In this document: one piece after another, positions 43,572 through 52,616 of the stretch
Layout of the letters: each line of letters opens with the position of its first letter
How positions within the stretch are numbered: the stretch's first letter is position 1
NCBI GenBank assembly: GCA_017503575.1
Contig: JAFVSV010000084.1
Location: 1 to 61,065 of the forward strand
Direction of reading: 5' to 3'
Source: Alistipes sp.
GTDB taxonomy: Bacteria > Bacteroidota > Bacteroidia > Bacteroidales > Rikenellaceae
Length of the DNA: 61,065 bases
Translations under genes and position numbers: made by a program
The notes under the pieces: generated by a model
Told to the model about the DNA's origin: nothing
The model's database searches: none
Seen by the model: the letters and a program-made list of their open reading frames with translations, nothing else

Positions 43572-43913
43572 CTATTTTGCCCGTTGTAGCGCCTCTCTGC
43601 CGCGCTCGGTCATCAGCCCACGGCGCTCCAAATCGGCACAACGCTCCTTGTTTAGCTCTGTCCAGTGGCTGCCCCTACGACGTGGTGATAGACGCTGTGC
43701 CAAACGGCCATCGGGCAGGCGTTTTAGTGTTGAGTCTATCCAGCCAAAGCATAGCGCCTCCTCCACAACATCGAGGTATGGTATAGCCTCCCATGCTGGG
43801 CATCTCGAGCGATATGTCACCACCCAACATTCGCGCTCCGAGCTATGGTTTGCTTCGAGCCAGTGGCGTAGTTCGTGACGTGTGGATAGGTGTAGTAGGT
43901 TGACTATATCCAT
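43572..43913 (-). CDS. YdeI/OmpD-associated family-like protein
   Basis: A 113-residue protein resembling the N-terminal half of YdeI-like 'bacteriocin-protection' proteins: ELRHWLEANHSSERECWVV, YLDVVEEALCFGWIDSTLKRL, and the basic RLSPRRRGSHWTELNKERCADLERRGLMTERGREAL. Longer relatives carry an extra C-terminal domain, so this is a short form or slightly truncated. The function is unclear. It lies between CotH and the GNAT-Ogt fusion gene. Confidence 0.7.
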   Translation of the reverse strand: MDIVNLLHLSTRHELRHWLEANHSSERECWVVTYRSRCPAWEAIPYLDVVEEALCFGWIDSTLKRLPDGRLAQRLSPRRRGSHWTELNKERCADLERRGLMTERGREALQRAK

Positions 43914-43946
43914 AGCTGCATGCTCTTTGTTATCAGCTTATTAACA

Positions 43947-44810
43947 TTATCTTGTGGCTATCGAGCAACCCTCCTCTGCGAGGAGTGCGCGTTTACGCTC
44001 TATCTGCTCACCCTCGCGCTTGCCGTTGAAGCCTCCCAGTGAGCCGTCGGCAGCTACCACACGGTGACATGGCACCTCGGGGGCAAAGGGGTTGTGTCTA
44101 AGAGCTTGTCCCACAGCCTGCGCACTGCGACACCCTATACGTTTAGCCAACTCGCCATATGTTATTGTTGTGCCTCGGGGTACGCGTAGTAGCTCCTTGT
44201 ATAAGCGTCGCTCGAAGGGGCTTATGAATGTCGCACGCTCCACACGCTCGTGGATATCCATCGTGGATGTACGCTGAAGATGCCACATGTCGTGACCAAG
44301 AAACTTCTTCGTACCCACGCGCCTAAAGCCTATCGAGGTGTATAGTCGCTCGGCATTGGGGTTGTCGTAGTCGACAAGGAGTCCAACCTGCTTGTGCCCC
44401 TCGGCAAAAGCCTTGTCACACAAGGCATTGAGTAGCGCCTCTCCTATGCCCATGCCGCGAAACTCGGGGCGCACGCCTAACGAGTCCAAGTAGAACTCGC
44501 CAGCCTCGGTCTCATCCTCGATATGGGGTATTGCGCCAAGGTGCTTTTCGAGTAGCGGGTATATAGGCCTGCGTAGCTTATGGAGGAGTGCTCCATCGTA
44601 ACCCATGATGGCGCCAGCAGCGGTGCCGTCAACCTCGCCAATAAGGGCGTTGCAGTAGCTATACTGCGTATTTTTGCGGCGGGCAAGATTTAGAAATACG
44701 GGGTATAGCGGGTGTGATTTGTCATACCCCACAGCCATACATACCGCCTCGGCAATAAGCTCGGCATCCTCGCGTCGCGCCGAGCGCACTGTGATTTTCG
44801 ATGTTTTCAT
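43947..44810 (-). CDS. GNAT acetyltransferase fused to O6-alkylguanine-DNA alkyltransferase
   Basis: 287 residues from ATG 44810. Residues ~1-160 form a GNAT domain with acetyl-CoA site RPEFRGMGIGEALLNAL and NPNAERLYTSIGFRRVG. Residues ~190-285 form an MGMT/Ogt domain: TTITYGELAKRIGC, AQAVGQALRHNPFAPEVPCHRVV with the acceptor cysteine in PCHRV, and GSLGGFNGK. The Ogt N-terminal half domain is absent, as in short ATL/Ogt forms. The Ogt part reverses O6-alkylguanine damage; the GNAT partner's substrate is unknown. Confidence 0.88.
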   Translation of the reverse strand: MKTSKITVRSARREDAELIAEAVCMAVGYDKSHPLYPVFLNLARRKNTQYSYCNALIGEVDGTAAGAIMGYDGALLHKLRRPIYPLLEKHLGAIPHIEDETEAGEFYLDSLGVRPEFRGMGIGEALLNALCDKAFAEGHKQVGLLVDYDNPNAERLYTSIGFRRVGTKKFLGHDMWHLQRTSTMDIHERVERATFISPFERRLYKELLRVPRGTTITYGELAKRIGCRSAQAVGQALRHNPFAPEVPCHRVVAADGSLGGFNGKREGEQIERKRALLAEEGCSIATR

Positions 44811-44885
44811 ACCACAAAGATAGCAAAATATACCAAAAAGGGTGCTACAACCCACTATTAGACGTATTTTTATGGTTATATGTTG

Positions 44886-44916
44886 TTGACGATTTCAAAG
44901 AAAATGCCTACATTTG
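44886..44916 (+). promoter_or_regulatory. Promoter of the moxR-bat operon
   Basis: TTG (44886-44888), 20 bp, then TACATTTG (44909-44916). It predicts a leader of about 100 nt, in which GTTCC and GGAAC flank a small TCGC/GCGA hairpin. Confidence 0.6.
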
Positions 44917-45025
44917 CAATAATTTGGTATGGTGTAACGTTCCCTCTAACGAGCGTCGCGAGATAGCGATGTGAGATTTGCGGAACAGATTTTGAATGGA
45001 AGAACAAAAAACTATATAAAATACA

Positions 45026-46024
45026 ATGAACGAAGTAGTTAATATCAGAGAGCTCAATGCTCAAATCGAGCAGGAGTCTATATTTGTCGAGGCTCTGCGT
45101 CGCGAGATAGGACGTGTGATTGTTGGTCAGCAACACCTTGTAGACACCCTTCTTATAGGTCTCTTGTCTAATGGCCACATCCTTCTTGAGGGTGTCCCAG
45201 GCCTTGCTAAGACCTTGGCAATCACCACACTCTCGAAGGCCGTAGATGCCAAGTTTGCCCGCATACAGTTTACCCCTGACCTTCTGCCTGCCGACCTTAT
45301 CGGTACACTCATCTACTCGCAGCGTAACGAGGAGTTCACCGTGAAGCGCGGCCCTATCTTCGCCAACTTTATCCTCGCCGATGAGATTAACCGCTCACCA
45401 GCGAAGGTGCAGTCGGCACTCCTTGAGGCAATGCAGGAGGGTCAGGTGACTATTGGTGATGCAACATACGCGCTACCCAAGCCATTCTTGGTGCTCGCAA
45501 CACAAAACCCCTTGGAGCAAGAGGGTACATATCCTCTTCCCGAGGCACAGGTTGACCGTTTCATGCTCAAGGCAAAGATATCGTATCCCAAGCGTAACGA
45601 GGAGCTCGACATCATCCGCATGAACCTTGCGGGTGAGTCATTGCCAGAGGTGGCAAGGGTTGTAACACCCGAGGATATAGTGCGTGCTCGCGAGATAGTG
45701 ACCAAGGTGTATATGGATGAGAAGATAGAGAAGTATATTATCGACATCATCTTCGCCACACGCGAGCCCTCGGAGTACAAGCTCAACCACCTACAACCTC
45801 TTATCGCCTACGGAGGCTCGCCTCGTGCAAGCATCTCATTGGCGAAGGCGGCCAAGGCCTACGCCTTTATACAGCGCCGTGGCTATGTTATCCCCGAGGA
45901 TGTGCGTGCCGTATGTCACGATGTCTTGCGCCACCGCATAGGTCTCACCTACGAGGCCGAGGCCGAGAATGTCACCTCGGAGCAGATTATCACCGATATC
46001 CTCAACAACGTCATAGTACCATAG
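45026..46024 (+). CDS. MoxR-family AAA+ ATPase
   Basis: 332 residues: Walker A EGVPGLAKTL (~52), Walker B LADEINRSPAK (~118), sensor/second motif VLATQNPLEQEGTYPLPEAQVDRF, and an Arg-rich C-terminal lid. It is a MoxR chaperone-like ATPase that works with VWA/DUF58 proteins on metal- or protein-complex assembly. It is the first gene of a six-gene bat operon and 1 bp from the DUF58 gene. Confidence 0.95.
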   Translation: MNEVVNIRELNAQIEQESIFVEALRREIGRVIVGQQHLVDTLLIGLLSNGHILLEGVPGLAKTLAITTLSKAVDAKFARIQFTPDLLPADLIGTLIYSQRNEEFTVKRGPIFANFILADEINRSPAKVQSALLEAMQEGQVTIGDATYALPKPFLVLATQNPLEQEGTYPLPEAQVDRFMLKAKISYPKRNEELDIIRMNLAGESLPEVARVVTPEDIVRAREIVTKVYMDEKIEKYIIDIIFATREPSEYKLNHLQPLIAYGGSPRASISLAKAAKAYAFIQRRGYVIPEDVRAVCHDVLRHRIGLTYEAEAENVTSEQIITDILNNVIVP

Positions 46025-46025
46025 T

Positions 46026-46910
46026 ATGCACCTCAGTGAGAACGATATATTACGCCGAGTGCGTAAGGTCGAGATAAAGACGCGCGGACTCTCCGACGAG
46101 ATATTTGCCGGTAAGTACCACACAGCTTTTCGCGGTCGTGGTATGTCGTTTTCGGAGGTTCGAGAGTATCGCTTCGGTGACGATGTCCGCGATATTGACT
46201 GGAACGTGTCGGCACGCTCGGAGCGTACGCATGTGAAGGTCTACGAGGAGGAGCGTGAGCTCACCATGATGCTCATCATTGATGTGTCGCCATCGCGCAT
46301 GTTCGGCTCCAAGGAACTCACCAAGAAGAACATAATTACGGAGATAGCGGCGACCCTCGCCTTCTCGGCATCCAAGAACAACGATAAGGTGGGATGTATA
46401 CTCTTTTCGGACCGCGTTGAGAAGTTCATTCCTCCAAAAAAGGGGCGTAGCCACATCCTTGCCATCATCCGCGAGCTTGTAGGCTTCGAGCCCTCGGGTA
46501 CCTCGACGAATATATCGGAGGCGCTACGTTACCTCGTGGGCGTGAGTAAGAAGCGTGCAACATGCTTTCTACTCTCCGACTTTGTCAACTCGGCAGAGGA
46601 TGATGCCCGTCTTGAGGATGCGTTGAAGATAGCCTCTATGAAGCACGATATTATGGCTATTCGCGTATATGATGAGCGCGATGCGCAGCTCCCCAATGTG
46701 GGTATTGTCGAGCTTCGTGACTCGGAGAGTGGTCGCACCGAGTGGGTAGATACATCGTCGCGCCGCGTGCGTGACTTCTGGGCCGAAAGCTATCGCATGC
46801 GATACGAGAGGGTGACATCACTCCTACGCCATAATCGTGTTGATGTTGCCGATGTGGCTACCGATGACGACTATGTCGTTAACCTTATAAAGATGTTTAA
46901 GCAACGATGA
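46026..46910 (+). CDS. DUF58 protein with VWA-like MIDAS
   Basis: 294 residues. A family motif GRGMSFSEVREYRFGDDVRDIDWNVSARSERTHVKVYEEER lies near residues 36-76, and the VWA metal site is LIIDVSPSRMFG (DxSxS). DUF58 proteins sit next to MoxR throughout bacteria and are presumed client-binding adaptors. No signal or membrane span, so it is cytoplasmic. It overlaps the next gene by 4 bp. Confidence 0.9.
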   Translation: MHLSENDILRRVRKVEIKTRGLSDEIFAGKYHTAFRGRGMSFSEVREYRFGDDVRDIDWNVSARSERTHVKVYEEERELTMMLIIDVSPSRMFGSKELTKKNIITEIAATLAFSASKNNDKVGCILFSDRVEKFIPPKKGRSHILAIIRELVGFEPSGTSTNISEALRYLVGVSKKRATCFLLSDFVNSAEDDARLEDALKIASMKHDIMAIRVYDERDAQLPNVGIVELRDSESGRTEWVDTSSRRVRDFWAESYRMRYERVTSLLRHNRVDVADVATDDDYVVNLIKMFKQR

Positions 46911-48070
46911 AATCTTTACTAAACATACTCTCGCGTCTAACGATGTTGGTGCTTGCGATGGGCGTTGTCGAGGCCAAGGCTCAAGAGCCATCATTCTCGG
47001 CACGCTTCTCGAAGGATACCGTCGAGGTGGGCGATCAGGTTGAGTATATCATAGATGTTGTAGCCGACCGCGTGGCGCCTATCGAGATGCCGGTCTTCGG
47101 CGATGTGCTCTCCGATAGTGAGAAGAAAACGCTCCAGAGAAAGAAGCAGAACATATCGACATATACCGACTATAACGATCACAACCTTGAACTTGTCAAG
47201 GATTACGATATTGATACCATCAAGGTGGATGGCAAGATGCTCCATCTGCGTAAGCGATATCGCTTTGTGGTGATGGAGACTGGTAACCTCACGTTACGCC
47301 CAGCCATACTATATCTTCAGAAGAATAGGGTGGAGTACGATACGTTGTATGCCAATCGTCCGATACACCTATATGCCCGACCATACAAGGAGCTTGATAC
47401 GCTCAACTTCATGACCAACAACACCTTTGCGGCACCCGGCATGGCGCCTATACAAGGGCCTGTTGTCGACACAACACTTGTTCGCAACCACCTGAATACG
47501 AGCGGTATCATGGAGCAGCGCGATATGCCATTTATCTTCGAGGAGTTGAGTGGCGATGACGCTGACAACACGATATACTATGTCGTAGCTCTGCTCGCTC
47601 TCGTAGCCATTTGTGTAGTTGTCTACATCGTCGTTCGTCGTCATCGAAGGGGCGGAGAGGTTGAAAAGCCGTTGCTGCCACCACATGTCGAGGCAAACAA
47701 GGCGCTCGTAGAGTTGCACCACCGCAAGCTATGGCAGAACGATAAGCACAACCTTTATTACACGCTCCTAACAAATATCTTGCGCCGATATATCTCGCGT
47801 CGCTGGGATATACGCGCCATGGAGTTTACCACCGAGGAGATTGTGGAGGCGTCGCGTACGTTGGACATGCCACGCGAGAGCCGCTCGAACCTTATCACCA
47901 TACTGCGTACTGCCGATATGGCGAAGTTTGCAAAGGCGAAGCCCGACGACGAGCTCAACGAGGAGTGCTACACCATGGCATACTACTTTGTTGAGAACAC
48001 CAAGCCTATCGAGGTTGATGGCGTTGAGGGTAAGGAGGATATAACTATCGACACTAAAATTGGGGACTAA
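46907..48070 (+). CDS. Bat-operon membrane protein of unknown function
   Basis: 387 residues: signal peptide ending VEAKAQ, a periplasmic beta-rich region (SFSARFSKDTVEVGDQVEYIIDV) similar in style to BatD, one span at ~223-243 (YVVALLALVAICVVVYIVV), and a basic cytoplasmic domain with YYTLLTNILRRYISRRWDIRAMEFTTEEI. This type usually sits between DUF58 and the VWA genes in Bacteroidales bat operons. It may be a receptor-like part of the complex. It is joined to batC by TAATG overlap. Confidence 0.75.
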   Translation: MKSLLNILSRLTMLVLAMGVVEAKAQEPSFSARFSKDTVEVGDQVEYIIDVVADRVAPIEMPVFGDVLSDSEKKTLQRKKQNISTYTDYNDHNLELVKDYDIDTIKVDGKMLHLRKRYRFVVMETGNLTLRPAILYLQKNRVEYDTLYANRPIHLYARPYKELDTLNFMTNNTFAAPGMAPIQGPVVDTTLVRNHLNTSGIMEQRDMPFIFEELSGDDADNTIYYVVALLALVAICVVVYIVVRRHRRGGEVEKPLLPPHVEANKALVELHHRKLWQNDKHNLYYTLLTNILRRYISRRWDIRAMEFTTEEIVEASRTLDMPRESRSNLITILRTADMAKFAKAKPDDELNEECYTMAYYFVENTKPIEVDGVEGKEDITIDTKIGD

Positions 48071-49023
48071 TGAGACACATCAATATAATTGTAGCACTTG
48101 TGACCATCGCCCTAACGGTTACTGGCGTCGAGCGTAGTTATGCGCAAGACCACGGTGAGCGACGTCTTGTGCGTGAGGGTAATGCCGCCTTCAAGGCTAA
48201 GAACTATCGCGAAAGTCTCGCCAAGTACGAGGAGGCGCTGGAGGTTAACCCCGACTGCTTCGAGGCGCAGTATAATAGGGCTAACGCATACCACCATGTG
48301 GCGCGTGAGGATGTAGGGCGCGATTCGGCTATAACATGGGAGGCCTCGAATAAGCTCTACGAAGATATGCTCAAGGATACGCGTCTTAGTAATGAGCAAC
48401 GTGCTGAGATATATCGTAATATAGGCACAAGCCTTGTATTGCAGGAGGAGTACGAGGCGGCGTTGAATGCCTTTAGGGAGTCGTTGGTGCTTAATGGCGC
48501 AGACGAGGAGACGAAGTATAACTATGTATTAACGAAACGAATTGTCGACCAGAAGCGCAATCAGCCGCAGAATAATCAAGACCAGAATCAGAACAATCAG
48601 AATAACCAGGGCGACCAGAGTCAGGACAACCAGAATAACCAGGGTGACCAGAGTCAGGATAACCAGAATAACCAGGGTGACCAGAACAAGGATAACCAGG
48701 ACAATCAGGGTGACCAGAATAAGGACAACCAAGATAATCAGGGCGACCAGAACAAGGACAACCAAGATAATCAGGGTGACCAGAACAAGGATGACCAAGG
48801 TAATGATGATGAGCAGGATGATGAGCAGCAGGGTGGTGGTGATGGTCAAGAGGAGGATGACAAACGTGATGCTCCGCAGCAGGGTGGCAACCAGCCACAG
48901 GGGCTAAGTGATGAGCAGGAGCGACTACTTGACGCCATACAGGGCGAGGAGGATAAGACGCAAGAGAAATTAGATGAGGACAAGGCCTCGGCGATATATG
49001 TGCCTGGCAAGAAAAATTGGTAA
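48070..49023 (+). CDS. batC: BatC-like TPR protein with an Asn/Gln/Asp repeat tract
   Basis: 317 residues: signal peptide (ending RSYAQ), a TPR (EGNAAFKAKNYRESLAKYEEALEVNP) and two further helical repeats up to ~155. Then comes a low-complexity hydrophilic tract with six 11-residue repeats of type NNQGDQSQDNQ / DNQGDQNKDNQ (residues ~178-243), and an acidic tail. TPR plus a charged tail is typical for BatC, but the regular minisatellite is unusual. It is placed before batA here; in the classic operon it follows batB. Confidence 0.85.
   Translation: MRHINIIVALVTIALTVTGVERSYAQDHGERRLVREGNAAFKAKNYRESLAKYEEALEVNPDCFEAQYNRANAYHHVAREDVGRDSAITWEASNKLYEDMLKDTRLSNEQRAEIYRNIGTSLVLQEEYEAALNAFRESLVLNGADEETKYNYVLTKRIVDQKRNQPQNNQDQNQNNQNNQGDQSQDNQNNQGDQSQDNQNNQGDQNKDNQDNQGDQNKDNQDNQGDQNKDNQDNQGDQNKDDQGNDDEQDDEQQGGGDGQEEDDKRDAPQQGGNQPQGLSDEQERLLDAIQGEEDKTQEKLDEDKASAIYVPGKKNW
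48601..48798 (+). repeat. 33-bp minisatellite inside batC
   Basis: Six in-frame 33-bp units starting at 48601, 48634, 48667, 48700, 48733 and 48766, with few silent or conservative changes (AAC/AAT, GAC/GAT). The high similarity allows unit gain or loss without frameshift. Confidence 0.95.
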
Positions 49024-49026
49024 GCT

Positions 49027-50022
49027 ATGGAGTTTCTACATCCGAATATACTGTGGTTAGCGGTGATAGTACCGCTCCTTGCCGCCTACTACATATTTGT
49101 AGGACGTCGTGGTGCTACACTCAGCGTCACAACGCTTGGCGGTCGTCGCGTACCACGAACATTGCGCTACTGGCTACGTCCGTTGCCGATAGTTCTACGC
49201 TTGAGTGCTATCCTTGTGCTTATCATCGCCTTGGCGCGACCCGTAACCAAGTATTCCGAGCACTCGGTGAGCGATGCCTCGGTGAGTGGTATCGACATAG
49301 TCCTATCGATAGATATATCGGGCTCCATGCTGGCTAAAGACTTCGACCCCAACCGCTTGGAGGCGGCAAAGAAGATGGCGTCGAACTTCGTGTCGGATCG
49401 CCGTACGGATCGCTTTGCGCTTGTGGCATTTGCTGGCGAGTCATACTCGTTGAGTCCCATAACCACCAACCGTGAGGAGGTGCAGACGATGCTCGGCTCA
49501 ATGCGTTGTGGCGTTATTGAGGATGGTACAGCCATAGGCAATGGCTTGGCTACGGCGCTCAACCGCCTAAGAGATAGTGAGGCGAAGTCGAAGGTTGTCG
49601 TATTGCTGACCGATGGCGAGAACAATCGAGGACAGATATCGCCGATGATGGCGGCGGAGATTGCCCGTGATATGGGTGTCAAGCTATACACCATAGGTGT
49701 TGGTAGCGAGGGCGAGGCGCCCTACCCAGCACAAGATGTGTTTGGCAACTATCAGGAGGTGATGGTGCCTGTGAAGATTGACGAGGAGCTACTTACGGAG
49801 ATGGCCGAGATGACGGGAGGTAGGTACTTCCGTGCCACCGATGAGGAGGCGCTCAAGCGCGTATACGATGAGATAAACCAGCTCGAGAAGAGCGAGGTAC
49901 AGGTGATAGAGTACCATAAGCACTATGCCAATGACCACTTCGAAGAGTGGCTGTTGCTCGCGGTGCTCTTGCTCGCCTTGGAGTTTGTTATTGGCCGCAT
50001 AATACTTAATCGCCTGCCATAG
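49027..50022 (+). CDS. batA: BatA, VWA-domain membrane protein
   Basis: 331 residues: two N-terminal spans (~7-22 and 55-75) place a von Willebrand factor A domain (~90-290) outside the membrane core region, and a C-terminal span lies at 306-324. MIDAS is complete: LSIDISGSMLAKD (DxSxS), a downstream Thr (GVIEDGTAIGNGL) and Asp (LLTDGENNRG). It probably complexes with BatB and the MoxR ATPase. It starts 4 bp after batC. Confidence 0.92.
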   Translation: MEFLHPNILWLAVIVPLLAAYYIFVGRRGATLSVTTLGGRRVPRTLRYWLRPLPIVLRLSAILVLIIALARPVTKYSEHSVSDASVSGIDIVLSIDISGSMLAKDFDPNRLEAAKKMASNFVSDRRTDRFALVAFAGESYSLSPITTNREEVQTMLGSMRCGVIEDGTAIGNGLATALNRLRDSEAKSKVVVLLTDGENNRGQISPMMAAEIARDMGVKLYTIGVGSEGEAPYPAQDVFGNYQEVMVPVKIDEELLTEMAEMTGGRYFRATDEEALKRVYDEINQLEKSEVQVIEYHKHYANDHFEEWLLLAVLLLALEFVIGRIILNRLP

Positions 50023-50070
50023 CAATAGGCGAGGCGGCTTGTTGGTTGACGTTAAAAAGATTTATATTAG

Positions 50071-51120
50071 ATGGGAGAGTTTGAATTTGGGGCTCCCGAG
50101 ATACTGTGGTATCTCTTTGCTGTGCCCCTCATACTGCTGATATACGGATTGTTGCTCTACTTGCGTAACTACAAGTTGCGCCGTATGGGTAATCCTGCCA
50201 CCTTGAGCGAACTTATGCCCGACTACTCGGTGGCTCGTGGCTGGTTGCGTGTGGTCCTCTTTGCCTTGGCTGTGGGCATGCTTGTCATGGCTTTGGCACA
50301 CCCCCGCACAGGTGCTAAGTTGGAGCAGGAGCAGATCGAGGGTCGCGAGATACTACTCGTCGTCGACGTCTCTAACTCGATGATGGCCGAAGATATAGCA
50401 CCCAGCCGTATGGAGCGCACGCGTTACTCGATAACACAGCTCGTCGAGCGTATGAGTGGTGATGCCATAGGTGTTGTTGCCTTTGCCGAGGAGCCCAAGG
50501 TCTTGCTGCCCATAAGCACCGAGTACCGTACCGCAAAGTCGAAGGTGAAGTCGCTCAAGCCAGCCCTTATCCAAAATCAAGGTACCAACCTCGGCAAAGC
50601 CATAGAGGCGGCGTCGCTATGCTTTACGTCAGACACAAAGGATAAGAAGAGTAGGGTGATGATAGTCATCACCGATGGTGAGGCGCACGATGCTCGAGCG
50701 TTGGACGCTGCGAGGCGTGCTGCCGACGATGGCATCATTATATGTTGCATAGGCATCGGTACTCCCGACGGTCAGACAGTGCAGATTGATGGCGAGTATG
50801 TGAAGGATGAGAGTGGCAACCTCGTTGTTACGAAGCTCAACGAGACGTTGTTGCAGGAGATAGCCGCTGTGGGTGATGGCATTTATACCCGCTCGTCAAA
50901 TACCGAATTTGGCCTCGACAGCATTATGGCGCGCCTCGACGAGATGGAGCGCGCAAAGCTAAGTACGCTGACATACTCCGACTATGAGGAGCAGTATCAG
51001 TGGTTTGTGGCCGTCGCCTTGTTGCTTCTCGTCGTGGAGATGTTGTTGCTATCGCGCCGCAACCCTCTGTTGCGTAACATACGCCTCTTCGAGCGCGAGG
51101 AGTCGACCGATAAACGATAA
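50071..51120 (+). CDS. batB: BatB, VWA-domain membrane protein
   Basis: 349 residues with the same plan as BatA: hydrophobic N-terminal segments, VWA MIDAS LVVDVSNSMMAEDI, NQGTNLGKAI and ITDGEAHDARA, and a C-terminal span (VAVALLLLVVEMLLL). It is a paralogue of the preceding gene (48-bp gap). The opposite charge on the tails suggests heteromer formation. It is the last bat gene in this locus. Confidence 0.92.
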   Translation: MGEFEFGAPEILWYLFAVPLILLIYGLLLYLRNYKLRRMGNPATLSELMPDYSVARGWLRVVLFALAVGMLVMALAHPRTGAKLEQEQIEGREILLVVDVSNSMMAEDIAPSRMERTRYSITQLVERMSGDAIGVVAFAEEPKVLLPISTEYRTAKSKVKSLKPALIQNQGTNLGKAIEAASLCFTSDTKDKKSRVMIVITDGEAHDARALDAARRAADDGIIICCIGIGTPDGQTVQIDGEYVKDESGNLVVTKLNETLLQEIAAVGDGIYTRSSNTEFGLDSIMARLDEMERAKLSTLTYSDYEEQYQWFVAVALLLLVVEMLLLSRRNPLLRNIRLFEREESTDKR

Positions 51121-51151
51121 ATTATAAACAACTACTAATAAACATATAACT

Positions 51152-52603
51152 ATGACAATCAGAGATTTGGAACCCAAACTTATTTGGGAGCAGTTTGACG
51201 ACATCACACGCGTACCACGCCCCTCGAAGCGCGAGGAGAAGATCATCGCATGGCTTATCGACTTTGCAAAGAAGCACGATATCGACTACCAGACCGATGA
51301 GACGGGTAATGTCGTAATGCGTAAGGCTGCCACCGCAGGCTACGAGGGTCGCCCAGCGGTTATCTTGCAGTCGCACATGGATATGGTGTGCGAGAAGAAC
51401 TCGAGCGTTAAGTTCGACTTCGACAACGACCCTATCGTAACGAAGATTGATGGCGAGTGGGTGCGTGCCGAGGGCACAACACTTGGTGCCGACTGCGGTA
51501 TCGGCATGGCGGCAGCTCTTGCCGTACTCCTCGACGAGAGCATCGAGCACCCCGCTATCGAGGCACTCTTCACCGTGGATGAGGAGACAGGTCTCACTGG
51601 CGCCTTTGGCCTTGGCGAGGGTATGCTCACAGGCAAGTATCTCGTGAACCTCGACTCGGAGGATGAGGGCGAGATATTTATCGGCTGTGCAGGTGGTATC
51701 GACACCGTGGCACGCATGGATTATGATGTGGAGCCAGCTCCCGAGGGCTACGCCTTTGTGCGTCTCGAGGTGGGCGACTTGCTCGGTGGTCACTCGGGTG
51801 ACGATATCGACAAGGGTCGTGCTAACTCTAATAAGCTCCTTGCTCGCTTCCTATATAACGCATGTGACACCTTCCAGATCGTTCTTGCCAAGTTCGACGG
51901 CGGTAACCTTCGCAACGCCATACCTCGTGAGGCATACGCCATCGTGGGTGTTCCCGCAGAGTCTAAAGAGGACTTCGAGGAGCGCTTCATGGAGTTTGGC
52001 GCAATGATGATGGAGGAGTTCAAGTATACAGAGCCTAAGATGCGCTTTGCTGTTGAGGATGTAGATGAGACGCCTACCGAGATTATGGATAACGACGATA
52101 TGTGCGCTCTGCTTATCACGCTCGTAGGCCTTCCTAATGGTGTTCTTGCAATGTCGTTCGCAATGCCTGGTCTTGTTGAGACATCGTCGAACCTCGCATC
52201 TGTGAAGTTTAACGAGCAGCAGGTTGTTATAACTACCTCGCAGCGCTCATCTGTTGAGAGTGCCAAGCTATATGCTGCACAGACCATCGAGTCAGTATTC
52301 TACCTTGCTGGTTGCGATGTGGAGCACTCGGATGGCTACCCCGGCTGGGCACCTAACCCCGACTCGAAGCTCCTATCCTCTACCGTAGAGTGCTACCGTG
52401 ACCTCTTTGGTGTGGAGCCTAAGGTGCGTGCTATCCACGCTGGCTTGGAGTGCGGTCTCTTCCTCGAGAAGTATCCACACTTGGAGATGGTATCATTTGG
52501 CCCTACACTCCGTGGCGTACACTCGCCCGACGAGCGTCTCGAGATTTCGACTGTCGATAAGTTCTGGAAGTTGCTTGTCGAGCTACTCAAGCGTATCGAC
52601 TAA
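51152..52603 (+). CDS. pepD: Aminoacyl-histidine dipeptidase (PepD/PepV type)
   Basis: A 483-residue M20C metallopeptidase cleaving Xaa-His and other dipeptides, with two Zn. Metal ligands appear in ILQSHMDMVCEKN (His), LGADCGIGMA (bridging Asp), the catalytic-base pair Glu-Glu in FTVDEETGLTGA, NLDSEDEGEIFIGCAGG (Asp), and the C-terminal HAGLECGLF. The dimerization domain lies between. It may be the last gene of the bat unit (31-bp gap) or separate. A composite repeat follows. Confidence 0.95.
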   Translation: MTIRDLEPKLIWEQFDDITRVPRPSKREEKIIAWLIDFAKKHDIDYQTDETGNVVMRKAATAGYEGRPAVILQSHMDMVCEKNSSVKFDFDNDPIVTKIDGEWVRAEGTTLGADCGIGMAAALAVLLDESIEHPAIEALFTVDEETGLTGAFGLGEGMLTGKYLVNLDSEDEGEIFIGCAGGIDTVARMDYDVEPAPEGYAFVRLEVGDLLGGHSGDDIDKGRANSNKLLARFLYNACDTFQIVLAKFDGGNLRNAIPREAYAIVGVPAESKEDFEERFMEFGAMMMEEFKYTEPKMRFAVEDVDETPTEIMDNDDMCALLITLVGLPNGVLAMSFAMPGLVETSSNLASVKFNEQQVVITTSQRSSVESAKLYAAQTIESVFYLAGCDVEHSDGYPGWAPNPDSKLLSSTVECYRDLFGVEPKVRAIHAGLECGLFLEKYPHLEMVSFGPTLRGVHSPDERLEISTVDKFWKLLVELLKRID

Positions 52604-52616
52604 TTTTTAATATGAT

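Noticed and set aside
48601-48798. CRISPR-like array
   Set aside because: The repeats are contiguous, in frame and without unique spacers, so this is a coding minisatellite.
48491-48898. His/Pro/Cys-rich open frames opposite the batC repeat
   Set aside because: Low-complexity shadows of the 33-bp minisatellite; a clear BatC frame is on the + strand.
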